64,000 nucleotides of DNA from Lachnospiraceae bacterium (GCA_022792335.1 JAAWAV010000010.1:1-64000), one strand, 5' to 3'. Shown: positions 1-7,675, numbered from the stretch's first letter. Numbers and translations are program-made. Notes: generated by a model from the letters alone, not told the origin.

Positions 1-1
1 T

Positions 2-220
2 GCGATCAATGCGGTCAATAGTTTTCTGTTGAATATGGAAAAGGCGTATAATAAAGCACATCCAGAAGAAGCGATACCGCACCTGTCAGCACATATTTTA
101 AGGCATACCGGGTGTACCTTGCTTGCATCCGCAGGAATGGATATAAAGGCATTGCAGAACGTCATGGGGCATTCTGATGCAGGTATCACAATGAATGTGT
201 ATAACCATAGTAGCTTTTAG
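2..220 (+). CDS. Tyrosine recombinase (integrase), C-terminal fragment, late nonsense codon
   Basis: The reading frame is open from base 2, so the 5' part lies outside the window. The visible part is the catalytic C-terminus of a Tn916/phage-type tyrosine recombinase: HILRHT (the HxxR box), MGHSD (the second conserved His) and VYNH with the nucleophilic Tyr. These enzymes cut and rejoin DNA to move an integrative element. The frame stops at TAG (218-220), but the same frame continues for 15 sense codons (RTEKEVQRID...) to a TAA at 266-268. A single GAG-to-TAG change would explain this. The lost tail follows the catalytic Tyr, so activity may be reduced rather than abolished. The base composition is more AT-rich than downstream. 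Family assignment is firm; functional state is not known. Confidence 0.8.
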   Translation, partial: AINAVNSFLLNMEKAYNKAHPEEAIPHLSAHILRHTGCTLLASAGMDIKALQNVMGHSDAGITMNVYNHSSF

Positions 221-277
221 AGAACCGAAAAGGAAGTACAGAGAATTGACAATGTAATCAATTTTTAATATCCAGAG

Positions 278-307
278 AACCGCCGCCAATGATTGGATGG
301 CGGTTTT
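278..307 (+). terminator. Terminator after the integrase
   Basis: AACCGCC (278-284) pairs with GGCGGTT (299-305), with further GCCA/TTGG pairing inside, followed by a short T run. It sits about 10 bases after the ancestral stop of the integrase (266-268), as expected for the original longer gene. Confidence 0.7.
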
Positions 308-309
308 CT

Positions 310-347
310 ATGTGTAAAAAGCAAAAAATGTGTAAATGGTATGTAAA
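310..347. repeat. ATGTGTAAA direct repeats, possible integrase arm sites
   Basis: ATGTGTAAA occurs at 310-318 and 328-336, and ATGTAAA at 341-347. Short direct repeats just inside an element end, beside the integrase gene, are the usual place for arm-type integrase sites. The element boundary is probably between here and about 420. No attachment-site core can be fixed from one end only. Confidence 0.3.
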
Positions 348-420
348 TCAGATAAAATATAAAAGCATGAATAGCCAGAAACCGCATAAAACCGCCACTT
401 CATAAAAAATTCACACAAAA

Positions 421-447
421 TCAGCACTCACCTCTTGACATTGCTGA
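421..447 (+). promoter_or_regulatory. CIRCE-like operator (HrcA site) upstream of hsp20
   Basis: TCAGCACTC (421-429), nine bases, then CATTGCTGA (439-447). The CIRCE consensus is TTAGCACTC-N9-GAGTGCTAA; the left arm matches 8/9 and the right arm 6/9, with the exact nine-base spacer. It covers the -35 box of the promoter at 435-463, so HrcA binding would block transcription. Heat-shock control by HrcA fits the downstream Hsp20 gene. The weak right arm is the main doubt. Confidence 0.6.
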
Positions 448-463
448 CAATAAATGTTATATT
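435..463 (+). promoter_or_regulatory. Sigma-A promoter of hsp20
   Basis: TTGACA (435-440), 17-base spacer, TATATT (458-463). This is a near-consensus vegetative promoter about 100 bases before the start codon. The CIRCE-like dyad overlaps the -35 box. Confidence 0.75.
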
Positions 464-561
464 ACGAATAGAACAGAAGGAACAAAAAGAAACAGGTTCC
501 GGAAGTTTAAAATAGAAAGGAAACGCTTATAATAAAAGCAAAATGAATGGAGGAATGCATG

Positions 562-1011
562 ATGTTGTTACCTAGCATTTTTGGAGAAAACCTGTTTGAC
601 GAGATGATGGATTTTTCCTGGGATAAAGATTTCTGGGGAAGAAAAAATCCGATGTACGGAAAAGGTGAAAAAAACTTGATGAAAACGGATGTGAAGGAGA
701 CGGAAGGCGCCTACGAGGTAGCTGTCGACCTGCCGGGATTCAAGAAAGAGGAGGTAAAGGCTTCCCTGGAAAACGGATATTTGACCATCTGTGCGTCGAA
801 GAATGAGAGTAAGGATGAAAAAGACGGGAACGGAAGATATATCCGTCGGGAACGTTACTGCGGGAGCTGCTCCAGACAGTTTTTCGTGGGAGATTCTGTG
901 AAAGAAGAGGATATTCGGGCGAAATTTGAAGATGGCATTTTGAAACTGTCAGTGGCCAAGAAAGATCCGAAGCTTGAAACAAAAAAAGGATATATTGCGA
1001 TAGAAGGATAA
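562..1011 (+). CDS. Hsp20/alpha-crystallin small heat-shock protein
   Basis: A 149-aa small heat-shock protein, an ATP-independent holdase for unfolding proteins in the cytoplasm. The alpha-crystallin domain covers about residues 35-140, with the typical YEVAVDLPGFKKEEV strand region and the closing GILKLSVAK (G-x-L motif). The start at 562 was chosen because GGAGGA (549-554) sits 7 bases upstream and homologues begin with ML-PSIFGENLFD; ATGs at 547 and 559 are in frame but poorly spaced. The gene stands alone between its own promoter/CIRCE-like operator and a terminator at 1065, so heat induction is likely. Family is certain. Confidence 0.93.
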   Translation: MLLPSIFGENLFDEMMDFSWDKDFWGRKNPMYGKGEKNLMKTDVKETEGAYEVAVDLPGFKKEEVKASLENGYLTICASKNESKDEKDGNGRYIRRERYCGSCSRQFFVGDSVKEEDIRAKFEDGILKLSVAKKDPKLETKKGYIAIEG

Positions 1012-1064
1012 GAGTGCTGACAGAGCAAAGCGGTCTGTACAAAATTCTAGAAAAAAGGCAGGAA

Positions 1065-1126
1065 GAAAAGAGACTCTTTCTAAGCGGAAGCATGTTCCGG
1101 CGTGAAAGAAGTCTCTTTTCTTTCGT
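1065..1126 (+). terminator. Rho-independent terminator of hsp20
   Basis: GAAAAGAGACT-CTTTC (1065-1080) pairs with GAAAG-A-AGTCTCTTTTC (1104-1120), a 16-pair stem with one bulge and a 23-base loop, running into TTTC and further Ts. It is 54 bases after the hsp20 stop. Confidence 0.75.
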
Positions 1127-1156
1127 TATTTTTCTGTGGAAAACTTCTCCTTATTT

Positions 1157-1165
1157 TGTTATAAT
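1157..1165 (+). promoter_or_regulatory. Extended -10 promoter of the tlpA operon
   Basis: TGT-TATAAT (1157-1165) is a perfect extended -10 element. No good -35 is seen at 17 bases. Transcription would begin near 1172, inside the left arm of the palindrome at 1165-1256, giving a leader of about 127 bases that starts with a hairpin. Confidence 0.55.
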
Positions 1166-1256
1166 ACCGTCGATCGGCAAGAACATATACGGACGAATAA
1201 AGAGGGACTTCCACAGGGATGCGATTGCTTTTCAGAGGATATGTCCCTGCCGATCG
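1165..1256. repeat. Dispersed palindrome family, copy 1 (tlpA leader)
   Basis: The left arm begins TACCGTCGATCGGCAAG (from 1165). CGATCGGCAAGAACATA (1171-1187) pairs 15/17 with the complement of 1240-1256, across a 52-base loop. The left arm shares ACCGTCGnnnGnCAAGnnCA with intergenic palindromes at 9559-9604 and 28619-28722. The -10 box ends on the first base of the repeat. Confidence 0.6.
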
Positions 1257-1298
1257 GGAGTAAAAACTGAGATTAAGTTTGAGAGGGAAAGGAGTCCT

Positions 1299-1958
1299 AT
1301 GAAACACAGAAATCTTATGGTATGTTTTTTGGGCGCGGCGCTTATGCTTGGCCTGGTTGCGGCAGGATGCGGGAAAAAAGAAACGCCTTCTGAAAGCTTG
1401 GAGACAGGAGAAACAAACGGCAGCCAAGAGGCTGGCTTGGAAGAGGGGAGAGAGGAAAACCAGGAGCAGTCAGAAAGCTCGGAAGAAGAGGTCCGGCCGG
1501 GACTTGGAACTTTTGAGGCAAAAACACTGGACGGAGAGACCTTTACTCAGGAAGAGATTGCCAAAAAGGACGCGACGCTAATCAATTTCTGGACAACATC
1601 CTGTGGGCCTTGCATTGAGGAAATGCCGGAGATTGCAAAGCTGGCGGCAGATCTGCCAGAAAACGTACAGATCGTCACAGTTTGCCTGGATGGCGTGACT
1701 TCGGAAGAGACTGCAAAAGAGGTTCTTCAGAAGGCCGGTTTTGAGGGCGCGACCCTGGTAAGCGGAAACGGCGGACTGGCCGGGCTGGTTAGCGGAATTA
1801 TGTATACGCCCACGACAATTGTTGTGGATGCAGACGGAAACATGGTTGGCGACGCTATCATCGGCGGGCAGAAAAATCTGGGCGAGACTTTTGTGGCGGC
1901 CATCAACGAAGCCTTGAAATCCGCGGGAAAATCGGAGATTGTATATGAAGAAGAATAG
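1299..1958 (+). CDS. TlpA-family thioredoxin-like lipoprotein
   Basis: 219 aa. Start at 1299 has AAAGGAG just upstream; the frame is open further 5' but that region is the promoter and terminator. A lipoprotein signal (hydrophobic run, then VAAGC with the lipid-anchored Cys) precedes a Glu/Ser-rich linker (about 25-65) and a thioredoxin/TlpA domain (about 70-215). The active site is CGPC in TTSCGPCIEEMPE, and the cis-Pro is in YTPTT. It should act outside the membrane as a thiol-disulfide oxidoreductase. It overlaps the next gene by 14 bases, and a membrane polyferredoxin follows. Inference: electrons pass from the Fe-S membrane protein towards this thioredoxin domain. Substrate unknown. Confidence 0.9.
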   Translation: MKHRNLMVCFLGAALMLGLVAAGCGKKETPSESLETGETNGSQEAGLEEGREENQEQSESSEEEVRPGLGTFEAKTLDGETFTQEEIAKKDATLINFWTTSCGPCIEEMPEIAKLAADLPENVQIVTVCLDGVTSEETAKEVLQKAGFEGATLVSGNGGLAGLVSGIMYTPTTIVVDADGNMVGDAIIGGQKNLGETFVAAINEALKSAGKSEIVYEEE

Positions 1959-2088
1959 GAAGGCGGTTTCTTTTGTGGTGCTGGCTCTTTCCATCCTGTT
2001 TATCGGAATCGGCTTGATGGAGAAGGAACATCTGGAAGTTTTGCAGAAGGCGGTGAGGATATGCTTGGAATGCATCGGAATCGGGTAA
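1945..2088 (+). CDS. Small CxxC membrane protein (CD1871A-type)
   Basis: A 47-aa protein overlapping the ends of both neighbours (14 bases with tlpA, 28 bases with the polyferredoxin). It starts MKKNRKAVSF, has one membrane segment (about residues 8-24), then a short amphipathic stretch with CLEC (CxxC) near the C-terminus. I recognise the pattern and gene order as the CD1871A-family CxxC protein found between TlpA and 4Fe-4S genes in Clostridia; the role is unknown. A redox relay between the two neighbours is a plausible inference. The double overlap implies translational coupling. Confidence 0.8.
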   Translation: MKKNRKAVSFVVLALSILFIGIGLMEKEHLEVLQKAVRICLECIGIG

Positions 2089-3122
2089 AGGCTGGAGAGG
2101 CAGCCGGAGAAGCATCAGAAACGAAAACAGGAAAGGCCGGGAAAGCGTCTGAAGGAAAAAACAGGGGAAAGGGAGGCAGGAAACTTTCTTTCCAGAGAGG
2201 GATGCAGCTTCTGTCAGCCGCTCTGTTAAACGGTTACGCAGTCGGGTTTGCAAAAGGCAGGATTTTTACGGGAAAAAGCAAGGCCGTCTGTGTCCCGGTC
2301 CTAAACTGCTACTCCTGTCCCGGTGCGTTTGGAGCCTGCCCCATCGGATCTTTACAGGCGGTGCTCTGTGGAAAGAGGCATTTTCCTTTTTATGTCCTGG
2401 GTACGCTGATGCTTTTTGGCATTGTCCTTGGCCGGCTGGTCTGCGGTCTGTTATGTCCTTTCGGTCTGGTACAGGATCTGCTCCACAAAATTCCTGTTCC
2501 AAAGATTACCGTGCCAAAAAAAGTCGACCGCCCGGCCAGATATTTGAAATATGTGGTTCTTGCGGTTCTGGTTTTCTTGCTTCCTGCCTTTGCCGTGACA
2601 AAAAGCGGGGTCAATTCGCCCTATTTTTGCAAATACCTCTGCCCGGCGGGGACTCTGGGCGGCGGGATTCCTCAAATGGCGGCAAATGCGCAGTTACGGG
2701 AGCTGGCGGGGATCTTGTTCCACTGGAAGCTTCTTGTACTGATACTGATTTTAGCGGCGTCCGTGGCGATCCACCGGCCCTTTTGCCGGTATCTGTGCCC
2801 GCTGGGCGCATTTTACGCTGTATTTAACCGGTTCAGTTTTTATCAGATGCATCTGGATAAGTCAAAATGCGTGGATTGTAAGGCGTGTGAACGTTCTTGC
2901 CCCATGGCGGTGGAGGTGACCAAACAGGTCAATGGTCCGGAGTGCATCCGCTGTGGGAAATGTAAATCTGTCTGTCCTACAGGCGCCATCTCTTCAGGGT
3001 TTATTCAGAAAATGGAAAAAGGATCCGTTTCTGCCGGGGAAAATACAAAACCTGGTGGCGCGAAAGAGTTGACGAATAAAAGCGGACTTATTATAATAGG
3101 GAAGAGAGCAAAAAAGACTTAA
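2061..3122 (+). CDS. Membrane 4Fe-4S polyferredoxin (NapH/CcoG-like)
   Basis: 353 aa. After a basic, Lys/Gly-rich N-terminus (1-45) come membrane segments (about 110-130, 160-180, 225-245) with Cys clusters facing the membrane edge: NCYSCPGAFGACPIG, CGLLCPFG, CKYLCPAG and CRYLCPLG. The C-terminal part has two [4Fe-4S] ferredoxin motifs, CVDCKACERSCP and CIRCGKCKSVCP. This is the NapH/NosR/CcoG-type electron-carrying membrane protein. It starts inside the small CxxC gene and lies behind TlpA, so it probably supplies reducing power to an extracytoplasmic thiol system. An internal ATG at 2070 is an alternative start. The physiological partner is not shown by the sequence. Confidence 0.88.
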   Translation: MLGMHRNRVKAGEAAGEASETKTGKAGKASEGKNRGKGGRKLSFQRGMQLLSAALLNGYAVGFAKGRIFTGKSKAVCVPVLNCYSCPGAFGACPIGSLQAVLCGKRHFPFYVLGTLMLFGIVLGRLVCGLLCPFGLVQDLLHKIPVPKITVPKKVDRPARYLKYVVLAVLVFLLPAFAVTKSGVNSPYFCKYLCPAGTLGGGIPQMAANAQLRELAGILFHWKLLVLILILAASVAIHRPFCRYLCPLGAFYAVFNRFSFYQMHLDKSKCVDCKACERSCPMAVEVTKQVNGPECIRCGKCKSVCPTGAISSGFIQKMEKGSVSAGENTKPGGAKELTNKSGLIIIGKRAKKT

Positions 3123-3132
3123 AAAGAGGCGG

Positions 3133-4860
3133 ATGAAGCAGATGAAATGCTTGCTGGTGGCGATCAACGCCAAATATATTCATTCAAATCTAGCTGTTTA
3201 CAGCTTGAAAGCCTGCGCCGATGCCGCCATAGAATATGGATATCTGACGTCTGGCCTTCAGGTGGAACTTGCTGAGTATACGATTAACCATCGGGCGGCA
3301 GAGATTTTGGATGACATCTATATGAAGAAAGCGGATATCCTCTGCTTTTCCTGTTATATCTGGAATATTGAGTATGTAAAAACGCTGGTGCGAAATTTGA
3401 AGCGGCTGCGGCCGCAAGTACCTATCTGGCTGGGAGGCCCGGAGGTTTCCTTTGACCCGGAGGAGCGGCTTGTCGAAATCCCGGAGGTTGACGGGATTCT
3501 CTGCGGCGAGGGAGAGCAGAGTTTTCCAGAACTGCTTCACTTTTATGAAGCTACGGAATCTGGAACATCCATCTCTTCGGGGCTTCCGAAAGGATGTGCC
3601 TGTCGGGAGGGCGGCGGAACGGTGATTGCCCCGCCGCCCCGCGCTCCTGTCTGTATGGATCAGATCCCTTTCGTCTACCGGACCATGCCGGAGGAATCCT
3701 TTAAAAACAGGATTCTTTACTATGAAACCAGCCGGGGGTGCCCGTTTTCTTGTAGTTATTGTCTTTCTTCTGTGGACAAACGGCTGCGATTTCGCTCCCT
3801 TTCTCTGGTTTATGAGGAATTAAAATTCTTTTTGGAGCGGAAGGTTCCTCAGGTGAAGTTTGTGGACCGGACATTCAACTGCAAAAAAGACCGGGCGATG
3901 GCGATTTGGACATTTCTTCGGGAACATGACAACGGCGTAACCAATTTTCACTTTGAGATCGGCGCGGATCTACTGGATGAGGAGTGTTTTGCACTTCTTG
4001 AGACCATGCGACCGGGGCTTTTGCAGCTTGAGATTGGCGTCCAGTCTGCCAACCCCAAAACCCTGGAGGCTATCTGTCGGGCGACAGATTTCGGGAAACT
4101 TCGCCTGGCGGCAGAGCGGACGGGAAGAGAGAAGAACATTCACAGACATCTGGATCTGATCGCCGGTTTGCCTTATGAGGATTATGAAAGCTTCGGCCAT
4201 TCCTTTGATCAGGTGTATTTTATGGAACCGGATGAGCTGCAGCTTGGATTTTTAAAGGTATTAAAGGGAACGCTTATGGATAAGGAGGCGGATCGTTACC
4301 GGATTTTATATCAGGCAGAGGCGCCATTTGAAGTCCTGGAGACACTGTGGCTTTCCCATGAAGATATCATTCATTTGAAGCAGGTGGAGGAAATGGTGGA
4401 GATCTATTACAACAGCCGCCAGTTCCTTTTTTCCATGAAACGGTTGTCGTCGCTCTTTGATCGGCCTTTTTTGCTGTATGAGAGTCTTGGCCGGGCATGG
4501 GCGGCACAGGAGATGGGAAAACGAAAGCATGTTCGGGCGGCGCTCTACCAGTTCCTGCTTGATTACGCCAAAAAGCAGTTTCCGGAGGTGGCAGAGGGGC
4601 TGAGGCAATCGCTGACCTTTGACTATTATCTGAGGGAACATGCAAAAAAGAGACCGGAATTTGCACTTTCCCAGGAACCCTACAGGAGCGAGATCAGAAA
4701 CAGACTGTCGGCTCGTTTTCCAGAAGTTCCAATCAAACAGCTTTTGAAAGAAATTCATGTGGAGGTGGCCTGCTCTTCCCTTTTGGAGAAAGAATACTGG
4801 ATGTTTGACTATAAAGACAAGGACCCGCTGACGGGGAACGCAGCGCTTATCCGGCTGTAG
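3133..4860 (+). CDS. B12-binding domain radical SAM protein, DUF4080 type
   Basis: 575 aa. The N-terminal Rossmann-like domain (about 5-140) matches the cobalamin-binding domain of B12 radical SAM enzymes. The radical SAM core follows with the cluster motif in SRGCPFSCSYC (CxxxCxxC, about residue 203-210) and later ExGxQS-type strands (LEIGVQSANPKTL). The C-terminal 150 residues match the DUF4080 region. Members are thought to be methyltransferases or related radical enzymes; no substrate is established. It starts 10 bases after the polyferredoxin and ends 12 bases before nth, so it is in the same transcript; the operon does not reveal its substrate. Confidence 0.88.
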   Translation: MKQMKCLLVAINAKYIHSNLAVYSLKACADAAIEYGYLTSGLQVELAEYTINHRAAEILDDIYMKKADILCFSCYIWNIEYVKTLVRNLKRLRPQVPIWLGGPEVSFDPEERLVEIPEVDGILCGEGEQSFPELLHFYEATESGTSISSGLPKGCACREGGGTVIAPPPRAPVCMDQIPFVYRTMPEESFKNRILYYETSRGCPFSCSYCLSSVDKRLRFRSLSLVYEELKFFLERKVPQVKFVDRTFNCKKDRAMAIWTFLREHDNGVTNFHFEIGADLLDEECFALLETMRPGLLQLEIGVQSANPKTLEAICRATDFGKLRLAAERTGREKNIHRHLDLIAGLPYEDYESFGHSFDQVYFMEPDELQLGFLKVLKGTLMDKEADRYRILYQAEAPFEVLETLWLSHEDIIHLKQVEEMVEIYYNSRQFLFSMKRLSSLFDRPFLLYESLGRAWAAQEMGKRKHVRAALYQFLLDYAKKQFPEVAEGLRQSLTFDYYLREHAKKRPEFALSQEPYRSEIRNRLSARFPEVPIKQLLKEIHVEVACSSLLEKEYWMFDYKDKDPLTGNAALIRL

Positions 4861-4872
4861 GAGAGAGGGATT

Positions 4873-5505
4873 ATGACAGAAGAAGAACGGGTAAAGGAAA
4901 TTCTGGCCCGGCTGGATGAACATTATACCAGAGAGTATAAATGTTATCTGAACTATGAGACGCCTTGGCAGCTTTTAATTGCCGTGATGTTAAGCGCTCA
5001 GTGTACGGATGCCAGAGTCAATCTGGTGACAGAGAATCTGTTTCAGAAATATGATACGCTGGAAAAATTTGCAAACGCCGATTTGAAGGAACTGGAGCAG
5101 GATATCCATTCCACCGGGTTTTATCATAATAAGGCGAAAAATATCATTGCCTGCACAAAGGCATTGCTGGAGAGGCACGGCGGAGAGGTGCCAAGGACGC
5201 TTCCGGAGCTTACGGCTTTGGCAGGAGTTGGAAGAAAGACAGCCAATGTGATACGGGGAAATATCTATCAGGATCCCAGTATCGTGGTGGACACTCATGT
5301 GATGCGGATTTCCAGGAAGCTGGGGCTTGCCAAGGGAAATACGCCGGAGAAGGTGGAATTTGAACTGATGAAGGTACTTCCCAAAGACCACTGGATTTTG
5401 TACAATATACAGATTATCACCCATGGACGGGGAATCTGCCCGGCCAGGAACCCAAAATGTAGAGAATGTTTTTTAAAAGAGCTCTGTCTGGCGGCAAAAG
5501 GATGA
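4873..5505 (+). CDS. nth: Endonuclease III (DNA glycosylase/AP lyase)
   Basis: 210 aa, the usual length. Removes oxidised pyrimidines and cleaves AP sites in base-excision repair. Seen: helix-hairpin-helix LAGVGRKTANV with the catalytic Lys, the catalytic Asp in VVDTHVMR, and the C-terminal [4Fe-4S] motif CPARNPKCRECFLKELC (C-x6-C-x2-C-x5-C). Last gene of the run that starts at tlpA; RBS GAGAGAGG just upstream. A second, diverged paralogue lies at 19086-19718. Confidence 0.95.
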   Translation: MTEEERVKEILARLDEHYTREYKCYLNYETPWQLLIAVMLSAQCTDARVNLVTENLFQKYDTLEKFANADLKELEQDIHSTGFYHNKAKNIIACTKALLERHGGEVPRTLPELTALAGVGRKTANVIRGNIYQDPSIVVDTHVMRISRKLGLAKGNTPEKVEFELMKVLPKDHWILYNIQIITHGRGICPARNPKCRECFLKELCLAAKG

Positions 5506-5576
5506 TAAAAAGGCCGGGAGCCTGTCATAGACGGAGGAGATGGAGAGTATCATATACGGACGAGGAGGGAATGTGA

Positions 5577-5684
5577 ATGCTGAACGTAAAAAATCAAAAA
5601 ATAAAGCGGATAATTGTTGGCGCGGTAGCCATTGTCCTGGCGCTTGCCATGGTGGTGCCGATGGTCTTAAGCGCTGTTTTATAG
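5577..5684 (+). CDS. 35-aa single-span membrane peptide
   Basis: Begins at ATG 5577 with a strong AGGAGG (5563-5568) eight bases upstream. The product starts MLNVKNQKIKRIIV: a basic N-terminus, then one hydrophobic helix (about 12-34) to the end, which predicts N-in topology. The plan (short basic head plus one helix, about 31-36 aa) resembles the stressosome-linked miniprotein Prli42, but I cannot show homology. It lies 39 bases before the first VanW gene and may share its transcript. Confidence 0.6.
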   Translation: MLNVKNQKIKRIIVGAVAIVLALAMVVPMVLSAVL

Positions 5685-5722
5685 AAATAGATAAAAACCT
5701 GAGAGGAAGGAACTGATTTATT

Positions 5723-7480
5723 ATGAAAAAAAGATGTGCATGGATGCTCGCGGCCGTTCTCCTTGCGGTCCTTTTTGTTCCGAAAATGGCGGCAGTTGCA
5801 TCGGAAGAGAGCGGAGAGACGAGGGAAACGGAGGAAACAGAAACGCCGGACGGGACAGAGGCAGGCAGTCCGGAGGAGGCGGCGAATCCGGATGGGACCA
5901 CAAATCCGGAAGCGGCAGTGCAGCCGGAGGAGCAGCGGGAGGCGCTGAAGGCGGCGCTGGAAAAAAGCTCTTTTGAAGAGGACGAGGTTATTGCCGACGG
6001 TGTATTCATCGGCGCGACAGATGTGGGCGGCATGAGCGCAGAGCAGGCATTGGAAGCGGTGCTGGCTTACACGGATGAAATCGGAAAGAAAACGCTGACG
6101 GTGACTCTGGAAGGAGCGGACGATTTGGGACCTATTCAGACGACGGCGGCGGAGCTTGGGCTGCATACGGATGACATTTCCGGACTTGTTATGGAGGCGC
6201 TGGCCCTTGGAAAAGGCGGAAATCTGATTGTCCGGTATAAAGCGGAAAAGGATCTGCAGACCAGCAATCAGATATATGAATTTGGGATGGCGATTGACGA
6301 GAACAGAGTGAACCAGTTCATCACAGAACAGACGGCCGGCCTTTCCGTAGAGCCTGTCAACGCAGAGATTAGCAAAGTGAGCGGAGGCTTCTCCGTCAGT
6401 GAAAGCAAGACCGGAGTCAAAGTAGACGTGCCTGCGACGGTTTCTGCCATTGTAACGGCCTTTAAAGACTGGAACAGAGAAGATCTTTCCATGGCGGCGG
6501 TGGCAGAGGTGATTCAGCCGGAGCGGTCGACGGAACTGCTTTCTCAGATTCAGGATCCACTGGGGAGCTTTTCCGCATCCACCAGCGACAGAAGCAGAGG
6601 AAAGCTGCAGAATTTGAGCCGTGGCGTGGAGCTGACCAACGGGATTTTAATTATGCCGGGAGAGAGCTGGTCCATGCATGACGCGCTGGCGCCTTTTTCT
6701 GCAGGAAATGGATACACTCAGCAGATTGCCTATCAGAGCGGCGGTTATGTACAGGAGTATGGCGGCGGTATCTGTCAGCTTGCCACGACCCTTTACAATA
6801 CGGCCCTTCGGTCAGAGATCAATATTTCCAAACGTTCCAACCATTCCATGGTGGTTTATTATACGGATTTTGGACTGGACGCGACCATCAACGACGGCGG
6901 AAGCAAAGATCTGGAACTGACCAATGACTTTGATTTTCCGGTTTATATCGAAGGATATCACAACGGAAGCGGAGAAGTTACCTACACCATCTGGGGGAAA
7001 GAGACCAGACCTGCCAACCGTACGATTCGGTTTTATGGAAAAACTCTGAGCAAAGAATCCGTACCGGAACAGATTATTGAGGATCCGACTCAGCCGGTTG
7101 GATATGAGCATGTGGAACAGGCCAGCTCCTATCCGGCGGTAACGGCGGAGGCCTATAAGGAAATCCTTATAGACGGCGAGGTGGTTGATCGAATCCGGCT
7201 GCATACGGACAAATATATTGCCTCTCCCAGGAAGGTAATCCGGGGAACGGCGCTGCCGATCGATCCAAATACTGGCCTGCCGATCGACCCCAATGCGCCG
7301 GCGACGCCGGAGACTCCGGCACCGGAGACTCCGGCAGAGACGCCCGCGCCGACTCCGGAAACCCCGGCGCCCACGCCAGAGACGCCCGCGCCGACTCCGG
7401 AAACCCCGGCGCCCACGCCAGAGACGCCCGCGCCGACCCCGGAGGCTCCGGCGCCTACACAGGAAGCTCCGGCCGCTTAA
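5723..7480 (+). CDS. VanW/G5-domain exported protein, paralogue 1
   Basis: 585 aa. Signal peptide or N-terminal anchor (1-27), acidic linker (28-75), putative peptidoglycan-binding domain (PG_binding_4 type, about 95-205), VanW domain (about 280-420, with GGGICQLATTLYN and SKRSNHSM) and a G5-like domain (about 430-515, YKEILIDGEV... LHTDKY). The tail is a Pro/Thr/Glu repeat encoded by perfect 42-base tandem repeats. VanW is named after vancomycin clusters but its biochemical role is unknown; a cell-wall location is inferred. It is the first of three tandem paralogues. No strong own promoter is visible, unlike the other two. Confidence 0.88.
   Translation: MKKRCAWMLAAVLLAVLFVPKMAAVASEESGETRETEETETPDGTEAGSPEEAANPDGTTNPEAAVQPEEQREALKAALEKSSFEEDEVIADGVFIGATDVGGMSAEQALEAVLAYTDEIGKKTLTVTLEGADDLGPIQTTAAELGLHTDDISGLVMEALALGKGGNLIVRYKAEKDLQTSNQIYEFGMAIDENRVNQFITEQTAGLSVEPVNAEISKVSGGFSVSESKTGVKVDVPATVSAIVTAFKDWNREDLSMAAVAEVIQPERSTELLSQIQDPLGSFSASTSDRSRGKLQNLSRGVELTNGILIMPGESWSMHDALAPFSAGNGYTQQIAYQSGGYVQEYGGGICQLATTLYNTALRSEINISKRSNHSMVVYYTDFGLDATINDGGSKDLELTNDFDFPVYIEGYHNGSGEVTYTIWGKETRPANRTIRFYGKTLSKESVPEQIIEDPTQPVGYEHVEQASSYPAVTAEAYKEILIDGEVVDRIRLHTDKYIASPRKVIRGTALPIDPNTGLPIDPNAPATPETPAPETPAETPAPTPETPAPTPETPAPTPETPAPTPETPAPTPEAPAPTQEAPAA
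7337..7440 (+). repeat. 42-base perfect tandem repeat in VanW-1 tail
   Basis: Two identical 42-base units (7337-7378, 7379-7420) and a partial third (7421-7440) encode ETPAPTPETPAPTP-type sequence. The identity at DNA level implies recent slippage, so tail length probably varies between strains. Confidence 0.85.
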
Positions 7481-7541
7481 GATGACTGAGGCGAGGCAGA
7501 ATCATTCAGGAAACATGTTTAAACCGTAGTTGATACTGGTG

Positions 7542-7581
7542 AAAGGGTTTTCATCCTGTCAGAGGGATGAAACCCTTTTTT
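7542..7581 (+). terminator. Terminator after VanW-1
   Basis: AAAGGGTTTTCATCC (7542-7556) pairs with GGATGAAACCCTTT (7565-7578) around an 8-base loop, followed by Ts. It separates paralogue 1 from paralogue 2. Confidence 0.85.
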
Positions 7582-7647
7582 CATTTCACAGGATCATGAA
7601 GAAGTTATGAACTTTATTGCAATACTTTTAAGATTCTGTAACGGTGC

Positions 7648-7675
7648 TTGAAAATCAAAAAACATGTGTTACAAT
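7648..7675 (+). promoter_or_regulatory. Promoter of VanW-2
   Basis: TTGAAA (7648-7653), 16 bases, TACAAT (7670-7675). The block from TTGCAATACTTT (starting about 7617) through the -10 is nearly the same as that before VanW-3, so promoter and gene were duplicated together. Confidence 0.7.

Noticed and set aside
1012-1020. GAGTGCTGA after the hsp20 stop, like half a CIRCE site
   Set aside because: No matching left arm nine bases away; a single nine-base match is not significant.
1183-5563. CATATACGGACGA shared by the tlpA leader and the region before 5577
   Set aside because: A 13-base match between two places is expected by chance in a window of this size.
7337-7440. Possible CRISPR-like repeats in the VanW tail
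   Set aside because: Units are directly adjacent without spacers and keep the protein frame.
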